From the NCBI RefSeq assembly GCF_947179515.1, contig NC_067488.1:25993039-26057038 (forward strand): 64,000 nt of DNA, in the 5' to 3' direction. A program made the translations under genes and the position numbers. Below are positions 12,961 through 23,999 of this stretch, in pieces (within the stretch, counting starts at the first letter, position 1; each line of letters begins with the position of its first letter). Under the pieces are notes generated by a model. The model had not been told where the DNA came from, ran no database searches, and was given only the letters and a program-made list of their open reading frames with translations. This DNA comes from Apodemus sylvaticus. Its lineage: Eukaryota > Chordata > Mammalia > Rodentia > Muridae.

Positions 12961-13649
12961 CTCTGAACTTTCTTTTTTTTTATTTTACATCCTGAAATAA
13001 ACTCTTTTTTTAATTTGATATATTTTTTATTTACATTTCAAATGATTTGCCCTTTTCTGGCCCCCCACTCCCCGAAAGTCACATAAGCTCCCTTCCCCCC
13101 TGTTCTCCCACCCACCCCTTCCCACTTCCCTGTTCTGGTTTTGCCCTATACTGCTGCACTGAGTCTTTCCAGAACCAGGGGCCACTCCTCCGTTCTTCTT
13201 GTACCTCATTACTTGATCCTCAACAAAAGAGCTAAAAACATCCAATGGAAAAAAGATAGCCTTTTCAACAAATGGTGCTGGTTCAACTGGAGGTCAGCAT
13301 GCAAAAGAATGTGAATTGATCCATCCTTATCTCCTTGTACTAAGATCAACTCCAAATGGATCAAGGACCTCCACATAAAGCCAGACACTCTGAAACTAAT
13401 AGAAAAGAAATTGGGAAGACCCTTGAGGACATCAATACAGGAGGGAAGTTCCTGAACAGAACACCAATAGTGTATACTCTAAGATCAAGAATTGACAAAT
13501 GGGACCTCATAAAATTACAAAGTTTCTGTAAGGCAAAGGGCACCATCAAAATGACAAATTGGCAACCAACAAATTGGGAAAAGATCTTCACCAACCCTAC
13601 ATCAGATAAAGGGCTAATACCCAATATATACAAAGTCTCTGAACTTTCT
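12961..13649 (-). mobile_element. 5'-inverted (twin-primed) L1 with 13-bp TSD
   Basis: CTCTGAACTTTCT occurs at 12961-12973 and again, identical, at 13637-13649. Between them, 13012-13219 is the reversed L1 3' UTR, so the element's 3' end lies on the left in minus orientation. 13220-13636 is an L1 ORF2 piece in the opposite (plus) orientation. A 3' end joined to an inverted 5' segment inside one TSD is the signature of twin priming. A 165-codon plus-strand frame at 13356-13853 reads through the ORF2 piece into unrelated flank and is not a gene. Confidence 0.92.
12982..13004 (-). other. Candidate 3'-transduced segment between two A-tails
   Basis: Read on the minus strand, the L1 3' end is followed by a short A-tract (13005-13011), then 23 non-L1 bases containing GTAAAATAAA near its end, then a second A-tract (12973-12981), then the TSD. 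Two A-tracts separated by unique sequence are the usual mark of L1 read-through transduction. The segment is very short, so tail mutation is an alternative. Confidence 0.5.
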
Positions 13650-14443
13650 AACTCATCTCCTGCAAGCTATGTAGGTTACAGTTCTAAAATGGTATATCAT
13701 CATGGGACAACTATCAAGGGTCCTTCTGCTTGGCTACCATACACACACGAAAAAGCACAGGGAAGGACTGAGTCTGCTGGTGGTCAGCTCTTCCTTACCA
13801 AGAATCAGGTGGGGAAACAGTATACAAAAGAAGAGTCAGCTGAACAGATCTGAACGTAGCAGCTTTGAATTATTGAATCACAAGGAACTGAGGAGGTTGT
13901 TTCACTCCTTACAGTTAGGGGTGTGGGGAAAGACTACTCAATGGGGAAATTGATCTCCTGGGTTCATAGGAGAACCTTCTAAGTCCCAGACAGGTGCTTA
14001 TCTCACCCCTATTCATATATCCCACCTCCTCTCAGGCTATTAGACTACCTGACATTCTAAGCATTACATTACAGGTAGAGCTTGAGACATGTGCAGATCT
14101 CTCAGGGATCCCCAACAGCTCTTCACATGTATTCAATCTATCTCCCCTGTAGCTTCCCCTGTAAAAAGTGAGATTTAAAAAAAAAAAAAAAAAAAAAGTA
14201 ACAAGGAATAATCTGAGTGGTAGCCTTCATGTTTTTTCTTGGAAAGGGCACTCCTTACCATATAATCCTGCACTCTGGGCCCTTGTGGAGACCCTGGGGA
14301 CACAGGAATCAAAGGCATGCAGAGCTAGAATTCAATATGCTAAGAGAACATCCTCAGGTGAATAGAACACAGAGAGATTAAGGCTAATGCTGTTAGGAGC
14401 TCACTCTGAAAAGAATGTGAAAGCAAGATCTCTATTGTGGTAC
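13650..14443. other. No gene recognised; poly(A) tract
   Basis: Unrecognised sequence with a run of about 21 A at 14176-14197. That run could be a processed element's tail, but I cannot identify a body for it. Confidence 0.45.
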
Positions 14444-15012
14444 TGAAAGGATAGAAAATAATACAGCCTAACTCTAATGACCCCAAGAAGTCCGAGGTTT
14501 AAAATGCTATCTCGCTTTGTTAGAAACTAGGTAAAAGGTCACATTCCAGAGTCTGCCCTTTGTTTAGAGCTAGCAGAAAGGCCTTGAATAGGTGATCCTG
14601 GCCCCATAAGGTAACTGGAAATGGGCTAAGCTTATCTTGCTTCTGTAAACTGCTTATGCCATTATCCCTATGCAGGAGTTCACGCAGCTATAGACAATTT
14701 AAGAAAATAGGAAACTAATTGGTCCACTGAGAGTGGGCTCCGATAATTTAAACTCCGATAATTTAAACTGATTGGCCTAAAAACTATGGAGTGGTACAAA
14801 TCAATTGGCTCGCATTTCGTGGGCTCTCCATGCTAAGAAATGATTGGTTTGTGATTCTCAGGCTTTGTCTTAAACTTAAAAGCTGTCGAAATTTCACATG
14901 TACAGCTATGGAACCCAGAATTCTGGAATAAAGAAATCCTCATGTTATTGCATTGAGACCATTTCTCGATAGTGATTTGGGTATCGCCTTCTCGGTTTTT
15001 TGAGGTCTTACA
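14444..15012 (+). mobile_element. Solo LTR, copy 1 (class I-like, 4-bp TSD)
   Basis: The segment starts TGAAAGGATAG and ends GTCTTACA (TG...CA ends). It is flanked by GTAC at 14440-14443 and 15013-15016. Its whole length matches the reverse complement of 22881-23459, so this is a dispersed LTR family. An AATAAA at about 14927 in the final third fits the R-region polyadenylation signal. A 4-bp TSD fits class I (gamma-type) ERVs. No internal retroviral sequence remains, so it is a solo LTR. A local TCCGATAATTTAAAC duplication near 14738-14769 is absent from copy 2. Confidence 0.85.
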
Positions 15013-15716
15013 GTACTCTATCCTAGCCTTCCAGAGCCCCACTGCTGCCTCTAAACTCATGTGTCCTAAGGTGAAGTCTTCCATGTGACTCCCTGGTGTA
15101 TACTTGGCCTTCACTGTGCAGCAGACAATTCATTCGGCCTTCCTTGACCCTGAAGTTCAAGGTCTCTGGGACTCTTTCTCACCACTGAAGATAAAGGCCA
15201 TTGATATCTCCAACCAAATCTTCACTCCTCACCTTAGTTTCCCATAGTCACCCAATTCTCCAACATGCCCAGCAGAAACAGTATTTGACATATAACAAGG
15301 AGAAGTTCTCTCTTCTTAACAACAACAACAACAACAACAAAAAAAAAAACCAACAAGTGTTACCATAAATCAGAAGGAAAGCGAAGGGGAAGTTTAGAAG
15401 TATAAGGCTAAAGAAACACATCTGGCCTTAATACTCTGTTGGCACATGGTCTTCTCTTGTTTTTTCCTAAGATCTCTGAAAGAAGCAGTGTATACAGAAG
15501 CCTCCAGTGGAGACAGACTAGCTCTGAAGTAGTAGTTCAAAAGACAAAGGCTCTGCAGTACCTCAGACAATTTTGCCAACTCTAGAGGCTTTAATTTCTG
15601 CTCTAAGAACAGAAGCAGCCAGACAAGGGGATCCTCTAACACTAAGACTATTATTTTAACCCAAATCATGACAAAGACCTACTAGAAATCAAGGTTCATA
15701 ACCTCAGGGGAACACA
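15013..15716. other. No gene recognised; (CAA)n tract
   Basis: Contains a (CAA)n stretch ending in poly(A) at about 15319-15350, possibly a decayed tail. A 91-codon minus-strand frame at 15394-15669 has no recognisable motif. Confidence 0.45.
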
Positions 15717-15988
15717 AACAGATTCTTTATACTGAGTTTTATCATTTCTTTGTTTCATTCAATAGTGTTTTATATTTATGGTGAATCTACTTTCCCTATG
15801 TCTTTACATGTTATTTTTTTGAAAGTGTAAAATTAAAGTGAGGTGTTAGGAAAACAGATTCTTTATACTAAGTTTTATCATTTCTTTGTTTCATTCAATA
15901 GTGTTTTATATTTATGGTGAATCTACTTTCCCTATGTCTTTACATGTTATTTTTTTGAAAGTGTAAAATTAAAATGAGGTGTTAGGAA
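15717..15988. repeat. 136-bp tandem duplication
   Basis: The unit at 15717-15852 is repeated at 15853-15988 with only about two substitutions that I can see. Units are joined head-to-tail without a gap. High identity points to a recent duplication. The content is AT-rich and non-coding. Confidence 0.95.
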
Positions 15989-17082
15989 AATAGGATAAAG
16001 AAGAACTGCCCTGGATAGCACAGACTGAGAAATTTGAGCTAATGCATGTTTCTAAGATTTGCCCAGAAACTGGTGAGGGTTCAGAGGGGACCAGTGTCTG
16101 GGCCACCCTTAAATCAGCACCAGGGCTCCACAGGCCTGTCTCCTGTTACTACCTGTCTTCACATCTCTGTGTCAGTCATAACCCAGTGTGGTCCCTATTG
16201 ATACAAAGGGCAATGCAAGCTGTTACTCACACTTTGAGAAGGTCTTTGGATGTGCAGAATCCCGCAAGCTACACCACAACAAATGCAGAAAGGCAGAAAG
16301 GAACATATTTGATGGCATCTTCAATACATTTCAGGTTTTCTGCAGCTGATCTTGAAATAATCTAAAAATCATTTCTGTTTTCCACCATCCCCATCTCTAC
16401 ACCAGAAAAGAGACCTTAACTAGGCCCCAAATTGGTTAGACATGTGGATTTGGAGAATTTTAACACTAGGGGGTTTAACCACAGAAACTGGGTAACTAGA
16501 TATTACCTAGATGTAACAAAGATCTTCCTCACAGGAAGGGAGCTCTTGTTACAGTGCAATGTATATGCCCTGTGTGCCGTGTGAAGCATTTGATCCTCAC
16601 AGGGTCATCAAGAAAACATTTAAAATAAAACCAATGGATGTGTTTTTCAGCAACTTTAAAGAAAAATTAAGCAAATGTATAGTTATGTGTGCACTCCACC
16701 CCCCAACTTCCCTGTAAGTAACACATCATGATAGGGCATTTGTTACACTGCAAATCAGTGTTAATGTATATTAGGAACTATGAGCCATTCATACCACTAG
16801 AGTTTAGATTAGGTGGATATGTCACAGCATTTGGTAAATGTATCCACCTAGAAAACACCCCAACCCTCCTGTTTGTTCCCTTTCCCAAGGACTAAAAATT
16901 ACTGATCTTTTTGCTTTCTTAAGAAAGAATTTTCATCTACTATTTTTAATGTTTCCTCATGCATATTTTAATAATTAATTTTTGTTTAGTTGCTTCATAT
17001 AATGTATTTTTGATCCCCATTCCCACCCTCCACAACTCTTCCCAAGTCCTTCTCCCTCCCCACTTACCCAACTTCTTTTTTT
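15989..17082. other. No gene recognised
   Basis: No gene supported. A 107-codon plus-strand frame at 16042-16365 has no family resemblance. Confidence 0.45.
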
Positions 17083-17660
17083 CATTAATTTATTTATTCA
17101 CTTTACATCCCAATATCAGTGCCCCTCTCCTCCCAGTCTCCCCCATCATAGCTCCTCCCCTAATTCTCCTTCCCCTTTCTCCTCTGAGAAGGCGAACCCC
17201 CTTGGGTATCACTCCCACTTTGCACATTGTCACTGTAAGACTGGGCACATCCTCATCCTTTCTCACTGAGGCCAGAAGAGGTGGCCCAGCTAGGAGAACA
17301 GGATCCACCGTCAGGCAACAGATTCAGGAATAAACCCAATTTAGTTGTTGGGGAACCCACATGAAGAACACATTGTATATCTGCCACATATATGCAGGAG
17401 GCCTAGGTCCAGCACATAATCTCTCTTAGGTTGTGGTTCAGTCTCTCTAGGAGCCCCCAAGGGTCCACGTTAGTTAACTCTGCTGGTTTTTCGGTGGAGT
17501 CTCTGTCCTCTTCAGGTTCCTCAATCCTTCCCCTGACTCTTCCACAAGACTCCCTGACCTCCATCTAATGTAGCATCTATTTCAGTCATCTATTGGGTTG
17601 ACCCTCTCAGAGGACAGTTATGCTAGGATCCTGTCTGCAAGCATAACAGAATATTGTTCT
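17083..17660 (-). mobile_element. Old L1 (Lx) 3' UTR, minus strand
   Basis: Same reversed block order as 9695-10492: TTATTCACTTTACATCCC, C-rich block, AGGCCAGAAGAGG, CTAGGAGCCCCC, and ending near GCATAACAGAATATTG. About 580 bp, 5'-truncated. A 124-codon frame at 16959-17333 crosses its C-rich block and is an artefact. Confidence 0.87.
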
Positions 17661-17704
17661 TTTAAGGGAGGAGAGGCCATAGCAAAGCTGTCTTTATCTA
17701 CTAA

Positions 17705-17960
17705 GGATAGAGGAGATAGCTCAGAGAGTGAAGCGCCTGCTGCAAAGACATGAGGAACTGAGTTCAAACCCCTGACTCCCATGTAAAAAGCCAGGCATAA
17801 CAGTCTCAGCCTGTAACCACAGCACTAGATAAGGCAGCTACAGGCAGATCATGAGGTTTGGTGGCCAGAAATCTAAACTGTGTGAGTTGGAAATTTGGTG
17901 GGAGACCTTGTCTCGGAAAATAAAATAGAAGTGGATAGAGGAAGACACTAGTCTCCACAC
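17705..17960 (+). mobile_element. B4/RSINE-type SINE
   Basis: A tRNA/ID-like head (GGAGATAGCTCAGAGAGTGAAG, B-box-like GAGTTCAAACCCC near 17760) is followed by a B1-like body (AGCCAGGCATAACAG...CTGTAACCACAGCACTAG). That head-plus-B1 fusion defines the rodent B4 family. Strongly diverged. Confidence 0.75.
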
Positions 17961-18892
17961 ATGAAAAGAACACACACAGAAAAATGGTTCTTACAAAGTT
18001 AATGTTCTTTGGGCCTCACCCAAGAGAGTGTTAATAAGATGGTCTCGCTGTGCTACCCTCCGCAGGACAATGACAATGACAAGGCTTGTGCATACCACCC
18101 AGTTCTTCCAGTCTCTCCTGATATGTTGAAAAGCTGGCTGTATTCTAGAAGAAGAACAATGTGTTTTTCTAATGTCTTCAGCATTGTAGGATTGTATACA
18201 AGGTAGGACTAATGGTTACCCAAGACAATCAAGCCTGAAATCAGATGAGAAGAAAACCGTCTGAATTGAGGCCCAGTGATCTCATTTGCCTCTCTGGCTG
18301 GCATCAGTATTCTCTTTCACCCATCAGTAAGTAGAGAGTAGAATTCTGTAAAGACAACCAATAAATTATATTTTTAAATATAGATATAGCCCTCGAACTT
18401 CAGAAATTCAAGGATGAGAAGAGAGAAAGAAGCTAGTTACCACCAGGAATCTTTTCTGTAGCTCATCTATAGATTGCTCACTCACTCTGGAGTGCCAGGC
18501 ACTATTCTCTTCCCCCCACACACACACACCTCACACCCCTGCACCCCACCCACCACCGAGAGCATCCATCCCTAGTCTGCTGCCTTTGTAATAGATTTCT
18601 GATAACTACCCGTGTTTTAACTTGCTTTTGGTTTTTGCATATATTTTGAGGTTCGTGGATACAGTGAATAGCCCTGTTTCTCAAATAAGCCAAGGACTGC
18701 AGGCATCAGAAATCTGTGGGAATAGAGACGGAAGTTCTTGTTGGGCATGAACATTTCCGGACCTAGCAACAAATCGACTAAAAAGGACTCTGTGGAGACA
18801 GGATTTATTAATTCTGCATCTGTAACAATTCCCTTTGCTCTCTGCAACTCAAAACTCACCAATAGAAAACTTAACAAGCCAAGATGAACAAG

Positions 18893-18894
<2 letters not shown>
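17961..18894. other. No gene recognised
   Basis: Unrecognised sequence. A short C/A-rich block at 18509-18560 is low complexity. Confidence 0.45.

Positions 18895-18941
<47 letters not shown>
18895..18941. repeat. (GT)n microsatellite
   Basis: About 23 uninterrupted GT units. Confidence 0.95.
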
Positions 18942-18943
<2 letters not shown>

Positions 18944-18947
18944 ACAC

Positions 18948-19025
18948 CATTAAGGAGGCCAAGACAAAAGGACTGAGAGGTTAAGACCAACCTGGAGACT
19001 CTGTCCCAAAAACACAAATACAAAA
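18948..19025 (+). mobile_element. Possible B1 SINE remnant
   Basis: GAGGCCAAGAC...GAGAGGTTAAGACCAACCTGGAGACTCTGTC followed by an A-rich stretch resembles the 3' half of a B1/7SL-derived SINE. It is short and diverged, so the call is tentative. Confidence 0.4.
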
Positions 19026-21497
19026 AGAACTTAGTCTTCAAATAAGGCTAATATCAGTATTACCTAGCGTTAGAAAGGAATAAGATGAAGAGGTCTTTCA
19101 CCCTCCCCAACCCAGTACTTACTCCCAGTTGGACCAGGATCCTGCAAACCCCACCCATCCCTGATGCAACTTCAACCTTCCAACCTGGTGTGCGATGACA
19201 CCTGAACGACCTGTGCAAGGAAACAAAGGATGAGGAACCACAACTGATTCCTAATATGGAAGCACACACACCATGAACCACAATATTCTTTGCATTTTTT
19301 TCATTTTAGCACATACTTCTTTACTTGTATAGTTTCCAGTTCTGAAATGCCATTGTGCTGCTCTGGGTGCCTTGTAATAAAAATTTAGTACAATTCATTC
19401 ACTTTTACAGGTGCAAATAGTCCAACATGCACACATTCACAATATTTAAATCATCTATGCTTGGGCACTTATGATGCTCCTGGGGCTTTTCTATTATAGA
19501 GTTTATATATGTGCACTCTCATAGTATGTCTCTGGAGTACATCCCATAAGGTTCTCTCGAGCAGTTATAACGAGAATTAAGATCATTTGGTGATAGTGTA
19601 TAAATGTACAAATCTATAAGCTCATAAAAATTCCTTCTCAAAAAAACTACTGGAGGAAAAATATTCCTTTTGTAAATAGAATGATATCTTCTAGGGGAAA
19701 ATGATAATGCTCTTAGCTTCTTTAGAACCTTTGATTATAGATAGGCAATTAAATATTAGAAAATTAGCCATATGCCAAGCTTGACCCAGCTTCTCCACAA
19801 AATGATACTTAGAACATTTATGAAAAATAGTAAAAATATTCATTCATATTTTTCTAGAAAATCAAACAAAAGTCATAATCATTGTTCTCCTTAAACAAGC
19901 TTTTAGAACAAAAATAATAGTAATAAGAGGGTGCATGCTTTCTACGACTTGTGCTTATATTCACTACTTTACATATCATTTAATTCTTACAACAGCCCTA
20001 TCAACTTCTTATCGTTATTATAACAACACAAAAAGAGACTGAGAATCAGACAAGGAAAAACATGTGACAGGTAAAATGAGTGTTCGAATCTACCATTGTC
20101 TTCCCAATGCAACCACAGCCTTCTTAAGCCTTGCATAAATCATGACATTGACATGTCTGCAGGACCCTTGGTTTCCTCTTTGTGGGTTTCATTGAAAACT
20201 GTATCATCTTGAGATCTCTCTGTTTATTCACTCATCACCATGTTGGTCTTTGTCTCCCTCTCACTTTTCAACATAACTGCCAACAACCAGCCACAAAATC
20301 TCCCTTGGAACCATGCCTCCTCCATTTGACAATTCCTTCCAGATTTAAGATTCACACATCCTCACACACATGCAAGCTCACCCACTTTCGCTTTATCCCT
20401 CTGAGGATATTTATGTAGTCTTTATAGTCTTGGCTTGCTGTTGCAAAAGAGATGTTGATCTAGCAGTGATCATAAACAATGTGTTCTTCATCTGCAATTA
20501 ACTGCACGTTCTGAACAAATCCTTTGCCCTCTTTGAAGCTATTCTTATTTCTGTGAAGGTCAAACGAGATGTTGCATGCGACTCCATTTGGAAAATTCAA
20601 AGCACTTAATAAAAAGACAAGTTTTTGTTACTACTATTGTCCCCTTTTGTAGAATATCAAGAGCTGTTTAGACTATAAATACATTTGGGTGATCATTACA
20701 TTATCACCCAAAAACCTTCCTGGGACAAAGCAGTATTGTAACGAAAAGAAAGCAGTAGAATATATCACTTCTGAGTTTTGACTAAATCATCAAACTATCA
20801 GGTGTATGACTTCAGCCCTAACAATATCAACTAGAAAGTAGAAACATTACTATCCCAGAGGATCTATGTGATGATTATCTATAGGATTTGATAAGGCATC
20901 TATGATAGGTAGAATCTAAGATACCCCTAGGATTCCTGACTTCTGTCCCACAGGCCCTGTCAGCATGCCTAATACACTCCATCAAGTGCGAGTTTGACTT
21001 CCAAATATGGTTAGATTTCAGTCCTTTGATAAAATCACAAATAAATCAATTTTGATTAAAATAGAAATTGTCATAGATTCATCTGGCCTATCAGATAAAT
21101 AAGTCCCTTTCTAAAAGATAAGAGACAGAAAGAGATAGAGAGAAAAATATTGATTGGACTGATTGATTTTCATGATAGCCTTGAAGAATTAAAATGTCAG
21201 GTTGTCTAATACCTGAGGTAGCTTCTAGGAGCCATAAGAGCGCTTACCAACAGCCCCCAAGAAATCAAGGATTTGAGCCCCACAGCTGTAAAGAGCTTAA
21301 CTACCTTCAACCAGAATGATGTTGGAAAGAGATCCTTCCCTTACCCAGCCTCCATCCAGATAAGAACAAAATCCAACAAACATCTTGATTTCAAATCTGT
21401 GAGATCTAGTTGAGCCACTCTCTGACCCTCACCTAGAAAGTTTTAAAACAGTAAATCACTGAGTGTGTAACTATTTGCTGTGCATCAATAGAAGGCA
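19026..21497. other. No gene recognised; possible ancient repeat near 20890-21420
   Basis: No gene supported across about 2.5 kb. From 20890 to 21420 the wording (GATTCCTGACTTCTG, AAGCTGTAAAGAGC-type blocks, CTTGATTTCAAATCTGTGAGA) weakly recalls an ancient mammalian interspersed repeat, too decayed to name. Confidence 0.35.
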
Positions 21498-21576
21498 CAT
21501 GATATGTACTCACTGATGAGTGGATATTAGCCCAAAAACTCAGAATGCCCACGATACAATCCACAGACCATATGGA
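21498..21576 (+). mobile_element. L1 3' fragment
   Basis: TACTCACTGATGAGTGGATATTAGCCCAAAAACTCAGAATG is the L1 segment at the ORF2/3' UTR boundary. The same text appears at 31758-31800 and 56370-56410. Only about 80 bp survives, with no tail. Confidence 0.8.
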
Positions 21577-21904
21577 AGTTGCTGTCTTGTCTGGTTCTCT
21601 GCTCCTTTTCCTTTGCATATTTTATACTCCTCCTTACTCTCCTTGCTCCCAACCCTGAAAAGGTTTTGTATGTCCAAGGAAACCAAATCACATTTCAACT
21701 AGAATTACATACCTACTTAGCCACAGAACTGAGGCCAAATTTCCAGTTTCTTGATAGCTACAAAGCCAAAAGTCCCTTTGCCTCTCATTTTCTAACTGTT
21801 CTTCCTCCTTCTCTAAGTATTCTGGATCTTCTTACCCATTTTGCTAATTCTCTTTATGTTCAACTCTTAAAGCAAGAATCCCTACTTCTATAATGTAAAC
21901 ATTT

Positions 21905-22065
21905 GTCTCCTCAGAATCTATACTTTAAAGCCTTAATCTTCAGTGTGCTTGAATTTGTATATGATACAAAAGAAGTAATTAAGGTTAAATGAAGTCATAA
22001 GGGGGGAACTCTCATAAAATGGAATTAGTGTCCTTAAAGGAAGCAAAATCAGAGCATCCCCTCTG
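21905..22065 (+). mobile_element. Ancient MLT1/MaLR-like LTR fragment
   Basis: Order of motifs: TTTAAAGCCTTAATCTTCAGTGTG, AAGAAGTAATTAAGGTTAAATGAAGTCAT, then GGAATTAGTGTCCTTA. This fits the first part of mammalian MaLR LTRs. It is heavily diverged and both ends are unclear. Confidence 0.5.
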
Positions 22066-22383
22066 TGGGGCAGTGGATAGTACCAGGAAACTCTACCAGG
22101 TTGAGTGGGTTGGAAGTCCTGGAACCTCTGAGAGAATGATAGAAGCTTTACCTACTTTTGACTAGGGCCCTGTCACGTGACCACACCCCTACATGGGAAT
22201 GTGACCCATGGTCACCTAGATCAGAACAGAGTTCTCCATGCTAATGAGGTATCTAGAGGCCCTGAGAGTTTAGCCAATAAGCTTCCCTTTGAAAGGGCTT
22301 AAGCAAAACTCACGTTTTTCTCATCTAAAGTCACAGCTCCAAATGAAGGGGCTTAAAAAAAGAGAATGGAGGGATTAAGGGAG

Positions 22384-22755
22384 TGTGGCGCGGCGCATGG
22401 GGGAAGGGGGTGCCCAGGGGCCCCTGTCCAGGCACCCCTTCTTCCCGAGGGACCATACACACACAGGCATGGTATAGAATAGAGTTTATTCAGAGTAGGG
22501 GATGGGAGTTAGTGGTAGAGAAAAGGGGGGGGGAGGAGTAGAGAAGTGGAGTGGAGGCAGCCATGACCATGTGGAGTGGGGGAGGAGAGCCCAAGGGGCA
22601 GAGAGGTAAGACTATGTGGGAGAGCAGAGAGAGCAAAGAGGGAGAGGAGGGGCAAGTAGGCCCTTTTATAGTGGGCCAGATCTATGGAGCAGGTCATACC
22701 TTGCTATTGCCAGGTAGGTGTGGGGTGGAGCTTAGACAGAATACCAACACCCTTC
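22384..22755 (-). mobile_element. LTR-like element, minus strand
   Basis: On the minus strand it contains a TATA-like CTATAAAAGGGCC (complement of 22662-22674) and, about 180 bp downstream, an AATAAA (complement of about 22485-22490). It ends near CCGCGCCACA. This spacing suits an LTR with promoter and polyadenylation signal. Purine-rich tracts and a C/G palindrome (GGTGCCCAGGGGCCCC) lie inside. I cannot name the family, and the upstream boundary is uncertain. Confidence 0.55.
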
Positions 22756-22792
22756 CCAGCCATTCCTTCCTGAAATTGTCTCTGATCCATCC

Positions 22793-22851
22793 TGAGTAGG
22801 TAGTGTGCACCCATTTTCCACAATGAACAGTCAACAAACAATACGGATAAA
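22793..22851. repeat. 59-bp direct repeat flanking solo LTR copy 2
   Basis: The 59 bases starting TGAGTAGGTAGTGTGC recur at 23460-23518, immediately beyond the solo LTR, with two substitutions. The left copy is separated from the LTR by 29 further bases. See the finding on this arrangement. Confidence 0.92.
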
Positions 22852-22880
22852 AGGTATTTTTGTCTCTGGTCTAACCTGAG

Positions 22881-23459
22881 TGTAAGACCCCCCCAAAACT
22901 GAGGGTGCCCCAGCACCCCATGCCCCGGAAGGGGACACCAAAATCACTCGTGAGAAATGGTCTCAATGCAATGAGGATTTCTTTATTCCAGAATTCTGGG
23001 TTCCATAGCCGTGCACCACGCAGGGTTAGAGGGCTATGGACCCCGAGTGCCAAATTGCAACAGCTTTTATAAGTTTACGACAGAGCCCTCGAATCACAAA
23101 CCAATCATTTCTTAGCATGGAGAGCCCGCGAAATGTGAGCCAATTGATTTGTACCAATCAGTTTAAATTATCAGAGCCCACGCTCAGTGGACTAATTAGT
23201 TTCCTATAATGTCTACAGCTGCGTGAACTCCTGCTTAGGGGTAATGGCGTAAGATTACAGAAGCAAGATAAGCTTAGCCCATTTCCAGTTACCCTATGGG
23301 GCCAGGATCACCTATTCAAGGCCTTTCTGCTAGCTCTAAACAAAGGGCGGGCTCTGGAATGTGACCTTTTACCTAGTTTCTAACAAAGCGAGATAGCATT
23401 TTAAACTCATGATTTCTTGGGGTCATTAGAGTTAGGCTGTATTATTTTCTATCCTTTCA
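22881..23459 (-). mobile_element. Solo LTR, copy 2 (minus strand, TGAG TSD)
   Basis: Reverse complement of the 14444-15012 LTR family, with TG...CA ends and a 4-bp TGAG on each side (22877-22880 and 23460-23463). It is slightly longer than copy 1 because it keeps a C-run near its 3' end and extra bases near 23010-23040. No internal retroviral sequence accompanies it. Confidence 0.85.
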
Positions 23460-23516
23460 TGAGTAGGTAGTGTGCACCCATTTTCTACAATGAACAGTCA
23501 ACAAACAATATGGATA

Positions 23517-23999
23517 AACATGGACTGGCTCTTTCATCGAGAACTGCTGCGAAGGGGAGCATGGAGGAAGACGCTTTCATCTACAGAGTCACAACATCTA
23601 AGTCTCCAGCAGAAGGCCCCTCCATGCTCCCAGACAATCATAGAAGAGTTAAACTGTTTCCCACTCACTAGGCTCCAGGCTCATCCTCAGCCCACAGGCC
23701 TCCCCTGTTATTGTCTCCTCTATGACTTCCAACGGTGTCTGAATGTCCAGGAGTCTGAGAACCCCCAGTTCCAGCCTCCTTGCAAATCCTGGGGCCCCCA
23801 TCATTCCCAACTTCAGACTGAGGCCCCGCCCAAGGCTGCATTCTCCCATGCCCTGAGCAGTGCATCACTGCTTCCCGAGATCCCATCACCCAACTTCGGG
23901 CATGGGATATGCCACAGTGGCCCAGTGATATCTGTAAAACAAAATTTTACAGACAGAGGCGAGAAATGTCTCCTGGGAAATTTGTGGAACACCCTGTAA
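23517..23999 (+). other. Open reading frame of unknown status, ends at a splice-donor-like site
   Basis: The frame is open for 175 codons from 23472, and its first clear methionine outside the 59-bp repeat is near 23520. The protein is Ser/Pro/Gln-rich with no recognised domain. The frame stops inside CCCTGTAAGT at 23992-24001, a good match to a splice donor. It lies outside any repeat that I recognise and is more GC-rich than its surroundings. It could be a real exon of an unknown transcript or a chance frame. I do not call it a gene. Confidence 0.2.

Noticed and set aside
13356..13853. 165-codon plus-strand frame
   Set aside because: Its first part is an inverted L1 ORF2 piece and the rest is unrelated flank beyond the TSD, so it is a chance read-through.
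16959..17333. 124-codon Pro/Leu-rich frame
   Set aside because: Explained by the C-rich block of an antisense Lx 3' UTR.
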